Shown here: positions 1-6,179 of the stretch, one piece after another | Numbering within the stretch: the stretch's first letter is position 1 | How the letters are laid out: each line of letters starts with the position of its first letter | Assembly (NCBI GenBank): GCA_905205195.1 | Contig: CAJLCS010000052.1 | Location: 1-11,844, forward strand | DNA: 11,844 bases | Direction: 5' to 3' | From: an uncultured Eubacteriales bacterium | Lineage (GTDB): Bacteria; Bacillota; Clostridia; Oscillospirales; Oscillospiraceae | Translations under genes and position numbers: made by a program | The notes under the pieces: model-generated | What the model saw: the letters and a program-made list of their open reading frames with translations, nothing else | Database searches by the model: none | What the model was told of the DNA's origin: nothing

Positions 1-13
1 GGACAGCTTTGAT

Positions 14-42
14 ATAATACCAGATCATCCACCGTTTGTCAA
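14..42 (-). promoter_or_regulatory. Strong sigma-A promoter reading leftward out of the window
   Basis: On the minus strand a perfect -35 box TTGACA (37-42) is followed after exactly 17 bp by TATTAT (14-19). It lies downstream of azlD and points away from it, so it should drive a gene or stable RNA beyond the left edge. Nothing else is seen in bases 1-71 apart from pyrimidine-rich sequence. No clear hairpin terminator for azlCD is present there. Confidence 0.7.
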
Positions 43-71
43 GGGCTTTTTGCAATTTTCTTTTTCTTTCT

Positions 72-377
72 TTACAGCCGTTCCAGTATCCTCTCCACAA
101 CAAACACCGTGGCCGCACCCGCCACCGAAACGGTAATCAGGCTCTTCCCCTGGAAGGCCAGAACCACCGTCACCGCCAGGGCTGCCAGGGCACTGTACTC
201 CGAATTGGTGGCATAGAGAATGGCCGGGAATGTCATGGCCGCCAGACAGGCATAGGGCACATAATGTAAAAACGACCGCAGAAACCGGCTCCGGATCGGC
301 TTGTGCCAGAGCGTCAGCGGGACGGCCCGCAGCAGATAAGTCGTCACCGCCATGACGGCAATATAAGCATAGATCAT
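72..377 (-). CDS. azlD: AzlD-family branched-chain amino acid transport protein
   Basis: This is a 101-residue hydrophobic protein of the AzlD family (PF05437), the small partner of AzlC. AzlCD pairs export branched-chain amino acids and some analogues across the cytoplasmic membrane. The protein opens MIYAYIAVMAVTTYLLRAVP and has about three membrane segments. A family-like block lies around residues 18-45 (RAVPLTLWHKPIRSRFLRS, then HYVPYACLAAMTFPAIL). The ATG at 377 is chosen because AGGAGG (385-390) sits 7 nt upstream. An open frame continues further 5' inside azlC but lacks a better site. The start overlaps the azlC stop by ATGA, so translation is probably coupled. Family call is firm; the transported substrate is inferred from the family. 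Confidence 0.9.
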   Translation of the reverse strand: MIYAYIAVMAVTTYLLRAVPLTLWHKPIRSRFLRSFLHYVPYACLAAMTFPAILYATNSEYSALAALAVTVVLAFQGKSLITVSVAGAATVFVVERILERL

Positions 378-1078
378 ACTTCTTCCTCCTTCACCGGGAA
401 CAGCAGAGCACTTGCCCCCGCCGCAGCCACCGTGCAGATCACAATTCCCATCCCCGCCGACACGGATTTCAGCGCAGGAATCCATTTCAGGCAGCAGCTG
501 AGCACTACTGCCACCCCCATGGTCAGGGCCGCCCGCTTATCCGCCTTGGCCTGGGGAATCAGGATGGCAACGAACATTCCGTAGAGCATGACGCTCAGCG
601 CCGTCCGCACGGAGGTCGGCAGAATCGTCCCCGCCAATGCGCCGAGGAGCGTTCCGCTGACCCAGCCCAGAAAGGCCACGGTCCCGGCGCCCAGCATATA
701 AGAAGTAGTCAGCGGCACCCTGCGCCGCATCGCCAGTGCAAACAGCTCGTCCGTGTTGAAAAACGCGATGACGCACCGGCCGAAAAAGCCTGTCCCCGAC
801 GCCAGATGCTGTCCCAGTGCCAGGCTCATCAGACTGTAGCGGCTGTTGACAACCAAAAGCGTCAGCACCGTCTCCAGAAGGGTGGCCGCCGCGACAATCA
901 GCGTGACACCTGCAAACTGTCCCGCTCCGGCCAGCGTGGTGGCCGAAATCAGCGCCGCCTCCCAGACACGGATCCCCTCCGTCACAGCGACGGCACCGAA
1001 GCCGAAGCTGACGGAAAAGTATCCCATGCAGACTGGCATGCCTTCCCTTACTCCTGTTAAAAAGTCTCTGTTTTTCAT
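374..1078 (-). CDS. azlC: AzlC-family branched-chain amino acid permease subunit
   Basis: This is a 234-residue multi-pass membrane protein of the AzlC family (PF03591). With AzlD it forms an exporter for branched-chain amino acids. Family features are the N-terminal GVREGMPVCMGYFSVSFGFG stretch (about residues 9-28), LAGAGQFAGVTLIV, and the VNSRYSLMSLALGQHL segment after the second hydrophobic block. FFGRCVIAFFNTDELFALAM follows, then alternating hydrophobic helices to the C-terminus. The start is uncertain. ATG at 1078 gives MKNRDFLTG, but the only Shine-Dalgarno-like site (AGAAAGGA, 1093-1100) is 14 nt away. It is an ideal 8 nt from an in-frame TTG at 1084, which would add two residues. 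No convincing promoter was found between this gene and the YhfC-like gene upstream, so it may depend on read-through. Confidence 0.9.
   Translation of the reverse strand: MKNRDFLTGVREGMPVCMGYFSVSFGFGAVAVTEGIRVWEAALISATTLAGAGQFAGVTLIVAAATLLETVLTLLVVNSRYSLMSLALGQHLASGTGFFGRCVIAFFNTDELFALAMRRRVPLTTSYMLGAGTVAFLGWVSGTLLGALAGTILPTSVRTALSVMLYGMFVAILIPQAKADKRAALTMGVAVVLSCCLKWIPALKSVSAGMGIVICTVAAAGASALLFPVKEEEV
385..390 (-). promoter_or_regulatory. Ribosome binding site fixing the azlD start
   Basis: AGGAGG on the minus strand lies inside the 3' end of azlC, 7 nt before the ATG at 377. It selects a 101-residue AzlD over a longer 137-codon open frame. Confidence 0.75.
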
Positions 1079-1115
1079 GTACAAAAACGTTTTCCTTTCT
1101 GTAGCGCGGAAAGAA

Positions 1116-1152
1116 AGCACGGCAGACAGTCGCCAAACTGCCTGCCTGTGCT
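1116..1152 (-). terminator. Hairpin after the YhfC-like gene (terminator or attenuator)
   Basis: On the minus strand, 22 nt past the YhfC-like stop, arms of about 15 nt pair (AGCAC-A-GGCAG-G-CAGT with ACTGTCTGCCGTGCT), with one bulge and one mismatch, around a TTGGCG loop. TTTCTTTCC follows on the 3' side, a broken U tract. It could end the YhfC-like transcript. Because no promoter is obvious between it and azlC, it could also be a leaky terminator or attenuator in front of azlCD. Confidence 0.55.
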
Positions 1153-1174
1153 TTTCCGGTTTCTTTATTCGTAT

Positions 1175-2005
1175 TCAGATTGCTTCGTCGTCCGGCTCTT
1201 CCTCCGGCATTTCGGCGTGGTTTGCCTTCCATACCTTCACCGCAGGAATCCAGCACAGCGCCGCCATGACAAGGCGCACGCCCTGCACCGCCAGCGGTGC
1301 CAGATTGGTAGCCGTCATGCCTTCGGCCACCCATTCAAAGACCAGCCGCATTCCCGCCGTCGCGCCGACCAGCTTCCAGCCGATTTTCCGCTCCTTGCAG
1401 CCGAACCACATCACGGCGGAAAGCGCCATATGCACCGCCATGGTGGCAATCGGCTCCAGCGCCAGCGACCACAGTTCGCCCACCGGCTTGTCGGCAATCT
1501 CCCGGAAGGCCTCCTGTGCCCGGACCAGCGCGTCGCCGGAGAGATTCTCCAGCCAGATTTCCGCCCGGCCCTGATACATGGACACGGCGATGGGATAGTT
1601 GCCGGACATTCCGATGCCCACCACGACCAGCGTCAGCAGACCGATCTGCCCGGCAGCATAGACAAAGGCGTTATAATCGTTTTCCCGGGTATTTTTCAGG
1701 TTCAGGCGGAACACCCACAGCCGGGCGCCCTCCTCCACCAGGACCGTCAGCACCGCAATGCACAGGCCGTACAACCAGGGCGTGGCCTGGATGGTCTCCG
1801 CGCCGGGAATCACCTCCAGGCAGTTGCGGAGAATCTGCATCAACAGAAACGACCCGGCAAAGGCCGCCAGCCAGCCGGCAAAATACAGCTTCAGATCCCC
1901 CCGGAATTTGCGCCACAGCACCAGCAGGGAGGCAATGGGCAGGCCGAAGCCCACCAGAGAAATGGCTCCGATGGCGATCACGGACATCAGTCGGATTTCA
2001 TACAT
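1175..2005 (-). CDS. YhfC-family intramembrane metalloprotease-like membrane protein
   Basis: This 276-residue polytopic membrane protein has about seven hydrophobic segments and an acidic tail (EMPEEEPDDEAI). It resembles the YhfC family (PF10086), putative intramembrane metalloproteases distantly related to the CPBP/CAAX protease fold. Two signatures support this: VLVEEGARLWVF (EExxR, Glu91-Glu92 and Arg95) and EPIATMAVHMALSAVMW with His192 in a later helix. The middle motif that many YhfC proteins carry as GHGxxE appears here as AAGQIGLLTL (about residues 117-126). His and Glu are therefore replaced, and enzymatic activity is doubtful. ATG 2005 is preferred because AGGA lies 8 nt upstream; ATG 2020 would add five residues with a weaker site. 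The gene has its own promoter. Substrate and role are unknown. Confidence 0.7.
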   Translation of the reverse strand: MYEIRLMSVIAIGAISLVGFGLPIASLLVLWRKFRGDLKLYFAGWLAAFAGSFLLMQILRNCLEVIPGAETIQATPWLYGLCIAVLTVLVEEGARLWVFRLNLKNTRENDYNAFVYAAGQIGLLTLVVVGIGMSGNYPIAVSMYQGRAEIWLENLSGDALVRAQEAFREIADKPVGELWSLALEPIATMAVHMALSAVMWFGCKERKIGWKLVGATAGMRLVFEWVAEGMTATNLAPLAVQGVRLVMAALCWIPAVKVWKANHAEMPEEEPDDEAI

Positions 2006-2012
2006 TCTGTTT

Positions 2013-2018
2013 TTCCTC
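2013..2018 (-). promoter_or_regulatory. Ribosome binding site favouring the 2005 start
   Basis: GAGGAA on the minus strand, with its AGGA core 8 nt from ATG 2005. It overlaps the alternative upstream ATG at 2020, so the two starts are mutually exclusive choices. Confidence 0.6.
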
Positions 2019-2051
2019 ATGCTTTCCCACGGCCGCGCCGTGAATACTGCT

Positions 2052-2080
2052 ATTATAACGGATTGTCCGCCGTTTCGCAA
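2052..2080 (-). promoter_or_regulatory. Sigma-A promoter of the YhfC-like gene
   Basis: On the minus strand TTGCGA (2075-2080) and a perfect TATAAT (2052-2057) are separated by 17 bp. The start would fall near 2045, giving a leader of about 40 nt. This makes the gene a separate unit from the AraC gene, which ends at 2096. Confidence 0.7.
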
Positions 2081-2095
2081 CAGGAAATCCGCTTT

Positions 2096-2878
2096 TTACG
2101 GCGCGGCGTTTTCCCGGCGGTAGACCAGCGGTGTCATGCCCACCGTCCGCTTGAAATACCGGCAGAAATAGCTTGTATTCTGAAATCCGGACAGCGCCGC
2201 CACCGTTTCGACGGGGCAGCCGCTCTGCGCCAGCAATTCCTTGGCCCGGTCCAGCTTCAGGCGGTTCAGGTAGGCCACGGGGGAAACGCCGTAGCACGCG
2301 CCGAACAGCCGCCGGAAGTACGCTTCGCTGATGCGGCACCGTGCCGCCAGCTCCGGGACGGAAAGCTCCGTTTCCGTGTAGGATTGATGGATGTATTCCA
2401 GCGCCGGTGCAATCAGCTGCTTCTGCCTGCCGGAAAGATAGGACTGCCGGTTCTCGTCGGCCACGGTCAGCAGAATCTCGTACACAATCCCCCGGCAGCG
2501 CATCCGATACCCCGGCTGCTTGCCGCCGTAGGCCTTTTCCGCCCCGTTGAATAATCCCCGGAGCTTCGCCGCGTTTTTGATATGGCAGGCAAAGGGTGGC
2601 AGGTGTATCGATTCCGTCACTTTGAAATTGATGGCCCAGCAATCGCCGGGGGTGTTGATCTCCACGTCGTAATCGGAACCCTCCGGCAGGAAAATCAGAT
2701 CGTTGACGCCGGTTGTCAGCACCGTTCCGTCGGAAAAACGGTAGGTTTTCAGCCCTTCCGTATGAAAGGCCACGCCGTGGGACGGCCGGTTTCTGTGAAT
2801 CGTCCGGACGTTCTCCGGCGGAACGCGGCAGGAAAACACAATGTCGGTGACGTTAAAATCATAGCTCAGCATATCCAT
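2096..2878 (-). CDS. AraC-family transcriptional regulator, divergent from the glycyl radical operon
   Basis: This 260-residue cytosolic regulator has an N-terminal cupin-like sensing domain (about residues 10-95, with HGVAFHTEGLKTYRF and DLIFLPEGSDYDV). A linker leads to a C-terminal AraC/XylS DNA-binding domain with two helix-turn-helix units. HTH1 is near 173-194 (SVPELAARCRISEAYFRRLF). HTH2 is near 221-245 (PVETVAALSGFQNTSYFCRY), followed by FKRTVGMTPLVYRR. Members of this class usually activate a neighbouring catabolic operon when a small ligand fills the cupin. The divergent head-to-head position with the GRE operon makes that operon the likely target (inference). ATG 2878 is chosen because GGGAGGGG lies 8 nt upstream; a longer frame to 2929 would run through the promoter. 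Confidence 0.88.
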   Translation of the reverse strand: MDMLSYDFNVTDIVFSCRVPPENVRTIHRNRPSHGVAFHTEGLKTYRFSDGTVLTTGVNDLIFLPEGSDYDVEINTPGDCWAINFKVTESIHLPPFACHIKNAAKLRGLFNGAEKAYGGKQPGYRMRCRGIVYEILLTVADENRQSYLSGRQKQLIAPALEYIHQSYTETELSVPELAARCRISEAYFRRLFGACYGVSPVAYLNRLKLDRAKELLAQSGCPVETVAALSGFQNTSYFCRYFKRTVGMTPLVYRRENAAP

Positions 2879-2886
2879 GTCCTGGT

Positions 2887-2894
2887 CCCCTCCC
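2887..2894 (-). promoter_or_regulatory. Ribosome binding site fixing the AraC start
   Basis: GGGAGGGG on the minus strand, 8 nt from ATG 2878. It rules out the longer open frame that would begin inside the -35 region. Confidence 0.7.
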
Positions 2895-2900
2895 GATTTC

Positions 2901-2929
2901 AGTATAAGAAATTGTATCGAAAAAGTCAA
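2901..2929 (-). promoter_or_regulatory. Sigma-A promoter of the AraC regulator gene
   Basis: On the minus strand TTGACT (2924-2929) and TATACT (2901-2906) have a 17-bp spacer. The predicted start, near 2894, lies at or just upstream of the ribosome site (2887-2894), so the leader is very short. Its -35 box is 18 bp from the -35 box of the divergent GRE promoter, so the polymerases could compete. Confidence 0.75.
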
Positions 2930-2943
2930 TCAGAATCGGATAC
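2914..2943. promoter_or_regulatory. Imperfect inverted repeat between the divergent promoters
   Basis: GTATCGA (2914-2920) and TCGGATAC (2936-2943) are inverted copies differing by one inserted base. They straddle the AraC -35 box and sit just upstream of the GRE -35 box. Position suits a regulator site, possibly for the divergent AraC protein. AraC proteins more often use direct repeats, and the arms are short, so this is tentative. Confidence 0.3.
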
Positions 2944-2947
2944 TTCC

Positions 2948-2976
2948 TTGACGCCTTCCCGGCCGGCCGTTATGAT
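2948..2976 (+). promoter_or_regulatory. Sigma-A promoter of the glycyl radical enzyme operon
   Basis: TTGACG (2948-2953) and TATGAT (2971-2976) are separated by 17 bp. Transcription would start near 2983, leaving a leader of about 24 nt before ATG 3007. The -10 box overlaps a perfect palindrome, which points to repression by steric block. Confidence 0.78.
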
Positions 2977-2986
2977 AGCGCTATCA
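2973..2986. promoter_or_regulatory. Perfect 14-bp palindrome, cre/LacI-type operator candidate
   Basis: TGATAGCGCTATCA is exactly self-complementary with a central CpG, the hallmark of LacI-family operators. It fits every position of the CcpA cre consensus TGWNANCGNTNWCA. It covers part of the -10 box and the predicted start of the GRE promoter, a classical repressor position. The binder could be CcpA (catabolite repression) or another LacI-family protein such as the one at the right edge. The sequence match is direct; the binder is inferred. Confidence 0.65.
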
Positions 2987-3006
2987 AGCGAAAGGAGGCT
3001 TCTTCC

Positions 3007-5232
3007 ATGTTTCAGCAGGACAGAGCCTGGATCGAAAACAAATACCACCTGACCGACGCCCCCTTTGACCCCTACCGCCGTATGGCCTATCACGGCACGC
3101 CCTTTGATCCGTCCACCGGTCTGGACGACGATGCCATCTGCCGCGGACTGGACGAGCTGGCGCCGGAGCTGCGCCGTCTTCCCCATCCCGTCGCCAAAGC
3201 CCGGGCCGTTGCCTATGTGATGGCCCGCACCCGGCTGTGCGTCAGCGAGCACGACTGGTTCGTAGGCCTGTGGAGTCTCAACCGCCTGGCAGGCCGCGTC
3301 ACCGCGGAGCCATGGGGCCGGGAGCTGTTCCGGGACATTCTCCCCGGGCTGCGGGAGCCGATGGAGGATCTGAACGCCTCCGGGGCCTGCGCCATCTGGA
3401 TGGACTTTGACCATGTGGTCCCGGACTGGGACGCCATTCTGCGCCTCGGATTTCCGGGACTTCTGCGCCGGATCCGGGAAGCCCGGGCGGCGCAGCCGTC
3501 GCTGACGCCCGAACAGACCGCCTTTTTCGACGGCATGGAGCTGGAATATGAGGCGGTGCTTGAGCTCCTCGATCGGCTCTGCCGGTATGCGCGTACGCTG
3601 CACCATGAAAAAGCCGACGCCATCGCCGCCTGCCTGCTGCAGCTGCGGGACGGCGCCCCCCGCACGCTGTATGAAGCAATGCAGCTGATTTATCTGTATT
3701 TCATTCTGTCCGAGTGCTTTGATTCCTATCAGGTCCGGTCCCTCGGAAACGGACTGGACGCATCGCTGTACCGGTTCTATCAGAGCGATCTTCGGCAGGG
3801 CATCTGCACGGAGACGGAAATCCGGGAATATTTCCGGTATTTTCTCATGCAGTGGGCCGCCATCGGCAACTACTGGGGCCAGCCCTTCTACCTGGGCGGC
3901 ACCCGGCCGGACGGGGAAAGCAGCTATACGGAACTGTCGTATCTGATTCTGGATGTCTACGACGAGCTTGGCATTTACAATCCCAAAATTCAGCTGAAAA
4001 TTAACGAAAACACGCCGGATCGGCTCCTTTATAAGGTGTTCGACATGATCCGCCGGGGCCACAGCAGTCTGGTATTCTGCTGCGAGCCGGGCATGATCCG
4101 GGCCGTCATGAGCTACGGCGCCACCTACGAGGAAGCGCTGACCATGGATATCCGCGGCTGCTACGAAACCGGCATCCGTGCCAAGGAGGTCAGCACCGGC
4201 ACCGGCTACGTCAACGCCGCCAAGGCCGTGGAATACGTCTTTACCTGCGGATGGGACCGGTGCATCAAGAAGCAGGTCGGCCTGCGGACCGCCCCGCCAC
4301 AGACGCTGACCCGATTCGAGGACTTCTACCACGCGGTGCTCCGGCAATGGGGTCACCTGATCGAGCAGGCCATCGCCGTCTCGCTGCAATACGAGCCTTA
4401 TCTGTCCTTCGTCAACCCGTCCAACCTCTATTCCGCCACCGTTTCCTCCGCGCTGGTTCAGGGAAGGGACGCTTACCAGAGCGGCGTCAAATTCAACAAT
4501 ACCAGCATCCTCTGCTGCGGCTTTGCCACGCTGGTCGATGCGGTTATGGCCGTCAAGGAGTTTGTGTACGACCGGAACATCGTCACACCGGCGCAGCTTG
4601 GCGACGCGCTGGCGCAAAACTGGGCGGGCTTTGAAGCGCTGCACACGCAGATTCTGAAAAGCCCCCACAAGTACGGCAACGACGACCCGGAAACGGACCG
4701 CTATGCCGAAGCGCTGTCGTCCTTCTACGTCACCGCCGTCAACAACCGGCCCAATGCCCGTGGCGGCGTTTACAAGGCCTCCATTCACTCCGCCATGGAA
4801 TTTGTCTGGGAGGGGGAAAAGACCGGCGCCACGCCGGACGGCCGCTTTGCCGGGGAGGAGCTGTCCAAAAACGCCTCCGCCTCCGTGGGAATGGACCGAA
4901 ACGGCATCACCGCCCTGCTTCATTCGGCGCTGCATACCCATCCGGACCGCTACTGCGAAAGCCACTGTCTGGATGTGATGCTCCACCCCTCCGCCGTCTC
5001 CGGTCCGGAGGGGCTGCAAATCATGAAGGCGGTGCTGATGACGTACCTGAAGGGCGGCGGCATGAGCATTCAGTTTAACGTGGTCAGCGCCGAAACGCTG
5101 AGAGACGCCCAGAAGCATCCGGAAACGTACAAAAATCTGCAGGTGCGAGTCTGCGGCTGGAACGTGCTGTGGAATAACCTCAGCGCTGCCGAACAGAACG
5201 CCTACATCCGCCGGGCCGAAAACCTGGCGTAG
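3007..5232 (+). CDS. Glycyl radical enzyme of unassigned substrate (PFL/dehydratase superfamily)
   Basis: This is a 741-residue oxygen-sensitive cytosolic enzyme with a PFL-like barrel (about residues 15-600) and a C-terminal glycyl radical domain (about 620-741). The radical site is RVCGW with Gly717, 24 residues from the end, after the typical MSIQFNVVSAETLRDAQKHP block. The thiyl Cys is Cys385 in GCYETG. Glu387 gives the Cys-x-Glu pattern of GRE dehydratases, lyases and decarboxylases; pyruvate formate-lyase itself has adjacent cysteines in that loop. It is therefore unlikely to be a true PFL. Tyr386, Cys716 and Trp718 are unusual, and the protein is somewhat shorter than the 780-850 residues of many characterised eliminases. 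ATG 3007 follows AAGGAGG (2991-2997). Its activase starts 13 nt downstream. No shell proteins or downstream enzymes flank it, so the substrate is open. YbiW/PflD-type enzymes acting on anhydrohexitol phosphates are one precedent for GREs in sugar metabolism. Confidence 0.88.
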   Translation: MFQQDRAWIENKYHLTDAPFDPYRRMAYHGTPFDPSTGLDDDAICRGLDELAPELRRLPHPVAKARAVAYVMARTRLCVSEHDWFVGLWSLNRLAGRVTAEPWGRELFRDILPGLREPMEDLNASGACAIWMDFDHVVPDWDAILRLGFPGLLRRIREARAAQPSLTPEQTAFFDGMELEYEAVLELLDRLCRYARTLHHEKADAIAACLLQLRDGAPRTLYEAMQLIYLYFILSECFDSYQVRSLGNGLDASLYRFYQSDLRQGICTETEIREYFRYFLMQWAAIGNYWGQPFYLGGTRPDGESSYTELSYLILDVYDELGIYNPKIQLKINENTPDRLLYKVFDMIRRGHSSLVFCCEPGMIRAVMSYGATYEEALTMDIRGCYETGIRAKEVSTGTGYVNAAKAVEYVFTCGWDRCIKKQVGLRTAPPQTLTRFEDFYHAVLRQWGHLIEQAIAVSLQYEPYLSFVNPSNLYSATVSSALVQGRDAYQSGVKFNNTSILCCGFATLVDAVMAVKEFVYDRNIVTPAQLGDALAQNWAGFEALHTQILKSPHKYGNDDPETDRYAEALSSFYVTAVNNRPNARGGVYKASIHSAMEFVWEGEKTGATPDGRFAGEELSKNASASVGMDRNGITALLHSALHTHPDRYCESHCLDVMLHPSAVSGPEGLQIMKAVLMTYLKGGGMSIQFNVVSAETLRDAQKHPETYKNLQVRVCGWNVLWNNLSAAEQNAYIRRAENLA

Positions 5233-5245
5233 CCGGAGGTACGCC

Positions 5246-6124
5246 ATGGAGGTCCGAATCACCGGCATCAAGCCCTTTGCCGTCCATGACGGCGACGGAA
5301 TCCGCACCACCGTCTTTTTCAAGGGCTGCCCCCTGCGCTGCCGCTGGTGCCACAACCCGGAAACCTTTTCTCCCCGGCCTCAGCTTGCCTTTTATCCCCA
5401 CAAATGCCTGCGCTGCGGCGCCTGCGCCCGGGTTTGCCCCTGCCACAGCATGAGAGACGGCGAGCATCTGTTCCGCCGCGACGAATGCCGCGCCTGCGGC
5501 CGCTGCGCCGATGTCTGCCCCGGCGAGGCGCTGGAGCTTCTGGGCCAGGAAACCACCACCCGGGCGCTTTGCGCCGCGCTGCTGAAGGATCGGGATTTCT
5601 ACGCGGAAAGCGGCGGCGGCATCACCCTCTCCGGCGGAGAATGCCTGATGCAAAGCGCCGCCTGCCGGGAAATCCTGAAAACCATGAAGGAAAACGGGAT
5701 TCACACCGCCGTTGACACCTGCGGCTTTGTCCCCCGGCAGGCCATTGACGCGGTGCTGCCCTACACCGATCTGTTTCTGTACGATCTGAAGGCCTTGGAC
5801 GAGAACGTCCACCTTCGCTGCACCGGGCAACCCAACCGGCTGATTCTGGACAATCTCCGCTACCTCGATCAGGCCGGTGCGGCAGTGGAAATCCGGATTC
5901 CCTTTGTGCCGGGGGAAAATGACGACCAGATTCCGGCCATCGCCCGGTATCTGTCCGGTCTTTCCTGCGTTACCGCCGTCCGCGTGCTGCCCTATCACAA
6001 CGACATTGCCTCCAAATATCAGGCCATCGGCCTGGACCCGGTTCTCCCCCCGCGCCTTCCCACCGCCGCCGAACTTGCGGAGGCCAACCGCATTCTGACT
6101 GCCTGCGATCTGCGCTGCAAATAA
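5246..6124 (+). CDS. Glycyl radical enzyme activating enzyme (radical SAM)
   Basis: This 292-residue activase would use S-adenosylmethionine and a [4Fe-4S] cluster to abstract hydrogen from the GRE glycine (Gly717 of the upstream protein). The radical-SAM cluster motif is Cys28-x3-Cys32-x2-Cys35 in FFKGCPLRCRWCHNPE. It is followed by an inserted two-cluster ferredoxin domain: Cys54/57/60/64 and Cys81/84/87/91. That layout is typical of activases for non-PFL GREs; the PFL activase itself lacks the insert. SGGEC at 129-133 is the SAM-binding GGE motif, with Cys133 where Pro is common. ATG 5246 follows CCGGAGG with 6 nt spacing, 13 nt after the GRE stop, so the two are co-transcribed and probably translationally coupled. 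It ends just before the convergent hairpin. Confidence 0.95.
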   Translation: MEVRITGIKPFAVHDGDGIRTTVFFKGCPLRCRWCHNPETFSPRPQLAFYPHKCLRCGACARVCPCHSMRDGEHLFRRDECRACGRCADVCPGEALELLGQETTTRALCAALLKDRDFYAESGGGITLSGGECLMQSAACREILKTMKENGIHTAVDTCGFVPRQAIDAVLPYTDLFLYDLKALDENVHLRCTGQPNRLILDNLRYLDQAGAAVEIRIPFVPGENDDQIPAIARYLSGLSCVTAVRVLPYHNDIASKYQAIGLDPVLPPRLPTAAELAEANRILTACDLRCK

Positions 6125-6131
6125 GCACAAT

Positions 6132-6159
6132 GCCCCGCCTGCCTTACGGCAAGCGGGGC
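6132..6159. terminator. Hairpin between convergent operons
   Basis: GCCCCGC (6132-6138) pairs with GCGGGGC (6153-6159). An inner TGCC/GGCA stem closes a TTAC loop, with one C-A mismatch between the stems. It follows the activase stop by 7 nt and lies 20 nt beyond the pgmB stop on the other strand, so it can serve both directions. Neither side has a good U tract (plus side CCTTATGATTG; minus side ATTGTGCTTATTTG), so it may be a weak or factor-assisted terminator. Confidence 0.6.
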
Positions 6160-6179
6160 CCTTATGATTGATAGTAGGA

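Noticed and set aside
1084..1093. AAAACGTTTT palindrome at the azlC start, considered as a LacI/cre operator
   Set aside because: Three mismatches to the cre consensus outside the core, and it overlaps the translation start rather than a promoter.
1148..2554. Plus-strand open frame of about 468 codons across the YhfC-like and AraC genes
   Set aside because: Crosses two real genes and the promoter between them; His/Gln/Arg/Pro-rich shadow sequence without family motifs.
3007..5232. Annotation of the GRE as pyruvate formate-lyase (PflB)
   Set aside because: It lacks the adjacent double cysteine of PFL, has the Cys-x-Glu loop of other GREs, and its activase carries the ferredoxin insert absent from the PFL activase.
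2926..5355. Very long minus-strand open frame (about 809 codons) opposite the GRE
   Set aside because: It is the antisense shadow of a GC-rich gene with strong motifs on the plus strand. Its translation is low-complexity and has no recognisable domain.
3007..6124. Bacterial microcompartment locus, because GREs are often encapsulated
   Set aside because: No shell-protein genes, aldehyde dehydrogenase or phosphotransacylase are present in the window, and the GRE N-terminus shows no clear encapsulation helix.
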